6,252 bases of DNA from Methanobacteriota archaeon (GTDB taxonomy: Archaea; Halobacteriota; Methanosarcinia; Methanosarcinales; Methanoperedenaceae). The notes below the pieces were generated by a model. That model saw only the letters and a list, made by a program, of their open reading frames with translations. It made no database searches and was not told the origin of the DNA. Made by a program: the position numbers and the translations under genes. This document shows positions 5,549 to 6,252 of the stretch, one piece after another. The number at the start of each line of letters is the position of its first letter. Position 1 is the stretch's first letter. Location: NCBI GenBank assembly GCA_018900975.1, contig JAHIFK010000098.1, positions 1 through 6,252 of the forward strand, given 5' to 3'.

Positions 5549-5574
5549 TTTTTTCCGAGAAAAGCCCCCCGGGC
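5549..5574 (+). terminator. Possible terminator after htpX
   Basis: Six T residues (5549-5554) directly follow the stop codon. A small GCCC-CCC-GGGC hairpin follows at 5564-5574, and another seven-T run lies at 5610-5616. Archaeal RNA polymerase can terminate at T-rich tracts without a strong hairpin. The hairpin precedes no immediate T run, so it is not a bacterial-type terminator. The T-tracts are the better evidence. Confidence 0.4.
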
Positions 5575-5653
5575 AATTTAATATTTAATAATGTTCAAAA
5601 AATTACATATTTTTTTCACTAGATTTTGGTTCGTGGTTATAATAATTGTTAGA

Positions 5654-5698
5654 TTTCTTGGCTTTTGTTTCGATGCAAATGCATTGAAAACCAAGAAA
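5654..5698. repeat. Complex interrupted hairpin in the htpX downstream gap
   Basis: TTTCTTGG (5654-5661) pairs with CCAAGAAA (5691-5698). After one bulged C, TTTT (5663-5666) pairs with AAAA (5687-5690). Inside lies a second stem, ATGCA (5673-5677) with TGCAT (5680-5684), extended by a G-T and a C-G pair. Together about 19 pairs are arranged around two small bulges, more than expected for a random 45-base AT-rich stretch. Confidence 0.65.
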
Positions 5699-5721
5699 AC
5701 CATCGTAAATCATGAAAACTG

Positions 5722-5751
5722 AAACAAACACTAAAAACTATGGGTTTGTTT
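5722..5751. repeat. Inverted repeat AAACAAAC / GTTTGTTT
   Basis: A perfect 8-base inverted repeat (5722-5729 and 5744-5751) encloses a 14-base loop, 16 bases upstream of a TATA box. It could be an operator for the small downstream gene or a transcript hairpin. The low-complexity composition weakens it. Confidence 0.5.
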
Positions 5752-5766
5752 ATATTAGTTGTTGGG

Positions 5767-5776
5767 TATATAAAAA
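5767..5776 (+). promoter_or_regulatory. TATA box for the small downstream gene
   Basis: TATATAAAAA is the strongest TATA-like element in the window. It predicts a start near 5796-5800 and a leader of about 45-50 bases ending in the ribosome binding site. A small dyad, ATGAT-AAA-ATCAT (5796-5808), sits at the predicted start. The 10-base sequence TAAAATCATC in it recurs just after the start codon (5850-5859). Confidence 0.55.
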
Positions 5777-5830
5777 ATTAATGATATTAAGTACAATGAT
5801 AAAATCATCATTATTCAACCTGAGATTAAA

Positions 5831-5842
5831 GGAGAGGAGAGG
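5831..5842 (+). promoter_or_regulatory. Purine-rich ribosome binding site
   Basis: GGAGAGGAGAGG ends 3 bases before the ATG at 5846. It is a long, strong match to the anti-Shine-Dalgarno sequence and supports that ATG over the adjacent TTG at 5843. Confidence 0.6.
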
Positions 5843-5845
5843 TTG

Positions 5846-6094
5846 ATGCTAAAATCATCTGAAGAAAGAGTTAGATTATTAAAGAATGGTGTGGAAATGA
5901 AAACAATCGAAGAGCTTTATATTCGATTTAACAGATTGAAAGTTATCAAGCGTCCAATTCTTTTTGATTTCATTGAAACTCCTTTGCAAGGTTGTAATAA
6001 TTCTACAGACACCCCTATGATCGAATTAAAGCATGCAGGTCAAGGAACAGGTGGAGATGGAAATTCCATGAGTTCAATAGCTGATGCTTTTTAA
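5846..6094 (+). CDS. Small protein of unknown function, possible helix-turn-helix N-terminus
   Basis: I do not recognise a named family for this 82-residue protein. The first 45 residues look like real folded protein. SSEERVRLLKNGV forms a likely helix, then KTIEELYIRFNRLKVI a second, then IKRPILFDFIE. The spacing of the two helices resembles a helix-turn-helix or a small protein-binding domain. The remaining half (PLQGCNNSTDTPMIELKHAGQGTGGDGNS onward, described by composition) is rich in Gly, Ser, Thr and Asn and looks disordered or out of register with the first half. A strong ribosome binding site and TATA box precede it, which argues for expression. The composition is AT-rich like the gap before it. 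A frameshifted or truncated copy of a longer gene is possible. It ends 66 bases before the nitroreductase start. Confidence 0.55.
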   Translation: MLKSSEERVRLLKNGVEMKTIEELYIRFNRLKVIKRPILFDFIETPLQGCNNSTDTPMIELKHAGQGTGGDGNSMSSIADAF

Positions 6095-6121
6095 TCCATC
6101 ATGGAGTTATTTTACCACAAC

Positions 6122-6129
6122 GTTTAAAT
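6122..6129 (+). promoter_or_regulatory. Candidate TATA box for the nitroreductase gene
   Basis: GTTTAAAT is centred about 35 bases upstream of the ATG at 6161. It predicts a transcript with a leader of about 10 bases or less. No ribosome binding site is visible before that ATG, consistent with leaderless or near-leaderless translation. Confidence 0.4.
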
Positions 6130-6160
6130 CCCATCTGAAGCAAACTAATCTCGGAAATAA

Positions 6161-6252
6161 ATGGACGTTTCAGAAGTTATCCGGAAAAGGTGTAGTATCA
6201 GGCAATTCAGGGACAGAGTTATTCCTGACGATGTTATTCACAGGATACTTGA
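6161..6252 (+). CDS. Nitroreductase-family FMN oxidoreductase, N-terminal 30 residues, cut by window edge
   Basis: The open frame from the ATG at 6161 runs off the right edge. It starts MDVSEVIRKRCSIRQFRDRV and continues with IPDDVIHRIL. This is the standard N-terminus of nitroreductase-fold flavoproteins: a first helix followed by the RxSxRxF-type segment (here KRCSIRQF, residues 9-16) that contacts the FMN phosphate, then a P-x-x-x-I-x-x-I/L helix. The family reduces nitro compounds, flavins or quinones with NAD(P)H and is common in anaerobic archaea. The substrate cannot be told from 30 residues. C11 replaces the more usual Arg or His of the motif. It follows the small unknown gene on the same strand but probably has its own promoter. 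Confidence 0.8.
   Translation, partial: MDVSEVIRKRCSIRQFRDRVIPDDVIHRIL

Larger units (their letters stand above)
5549..5842. other. AT-rich intergenic region with two inverted repeats, no gene seen
   Basis: This gap of about 294 bases between htpX and the small downstream gene has no plausible coding frame. It is clearly more AT-rich than the flanking genes. It holds the T-tracts after htpX, a complex hairpin (5654-5698), a second inverted repeat (5722-5751), a strong TATA box (5767-5776) and a purine-rich ribosome binding site at its right end. It may be a regulatory leader, a non-coding RNA locus or a decayed mobile element; the sequence does not decide. Confidence 0.6.

Noticed and set aside
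5564..5574. Bacterial-type intrinsic terminator
   Set aside because: The stem is only 4 bases and is not followed directly by a T run. The nearby T-tracts are a better archaeal termination signal.
5843..5845. TTG as the start codon of the small gene
   Set aside because: The ATG three bases later is a better start codon and has better spacing from the purine-rich ribosome binding site ending at 5842.

Overview
The window looks like a piece of a euryarchaeal chromosome, most likely from the Methanosarcinales (methanogens or the related ANME-2 / Methanoperedens-type methanotrophs). The strongest evidence is a Tsr3/DUF367 rRNA-modification gene, a family found in archaea and eukaryotes but not typical bacteria. 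Archaeal signals agree with this: TATA boxes about 25-35 bases upstream of start codons, GGTGAT-type ribosome binding sites, apparently leaderless genes, and a two-subunit pyruvate carboxylase. The exact lineage is my inference, because no search could be run.

Layout. (1) Positions 1-2646, minus strand: tsr3, then pycB (carboxyltransferase plus biotin carrier), then the first 125 codons of pycA (biotin carboxylase), cut by the left edge. pycB and pycA are 3 bases apart and together make oxaloacetate from pyruvate. (2) Positions 2647-2972: a divergent intergenic region with two different short tandem-repeat clusters, one of which forms an inverted repeat, plus the OsmC promoter. (3) Positions 2973-3404, plus strand: a single OsmC-family protein with two cysteines. 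(4) Positions 3504-5548, plus strand: a compact three-gene unit made of a BlaI/MecI-type winged-helix repressor, a short membrane zinc metallopeptidase overlapping it by ATGA, and an HtpX-type M48 membrane protease. The HtpX carries a canonical EF-hand calcium-binding loop near its C-terminus. (5) Positions 5549-5842: an AT-rich gap with a complex hairpin, a second inverted repeat and a strong TATA box. (6) Positions 5846-6094: an unrecognised 82-residue protein. (7) From 6161 to the right edge: the first 30 codons of a nitroreductase-family flavoprotein.

The most interesting part is the repressor / membrane peptidase / HtpX unit. It resembles the BlaI-BlaR1 arrangement of bacterial beta-lactam sensing, but no beta-lactamase is nearby and archaea lack the peptidoglycan target. 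I infer a membrane-protein stress circuit in which the short peptidase may relieve repression and HtpX is the effector. The EF-hand suggests that calcium could tune HtpX. The flanking OsmC and nitroreductase genes are redox-associated families, but they appear to be separate transcription units.
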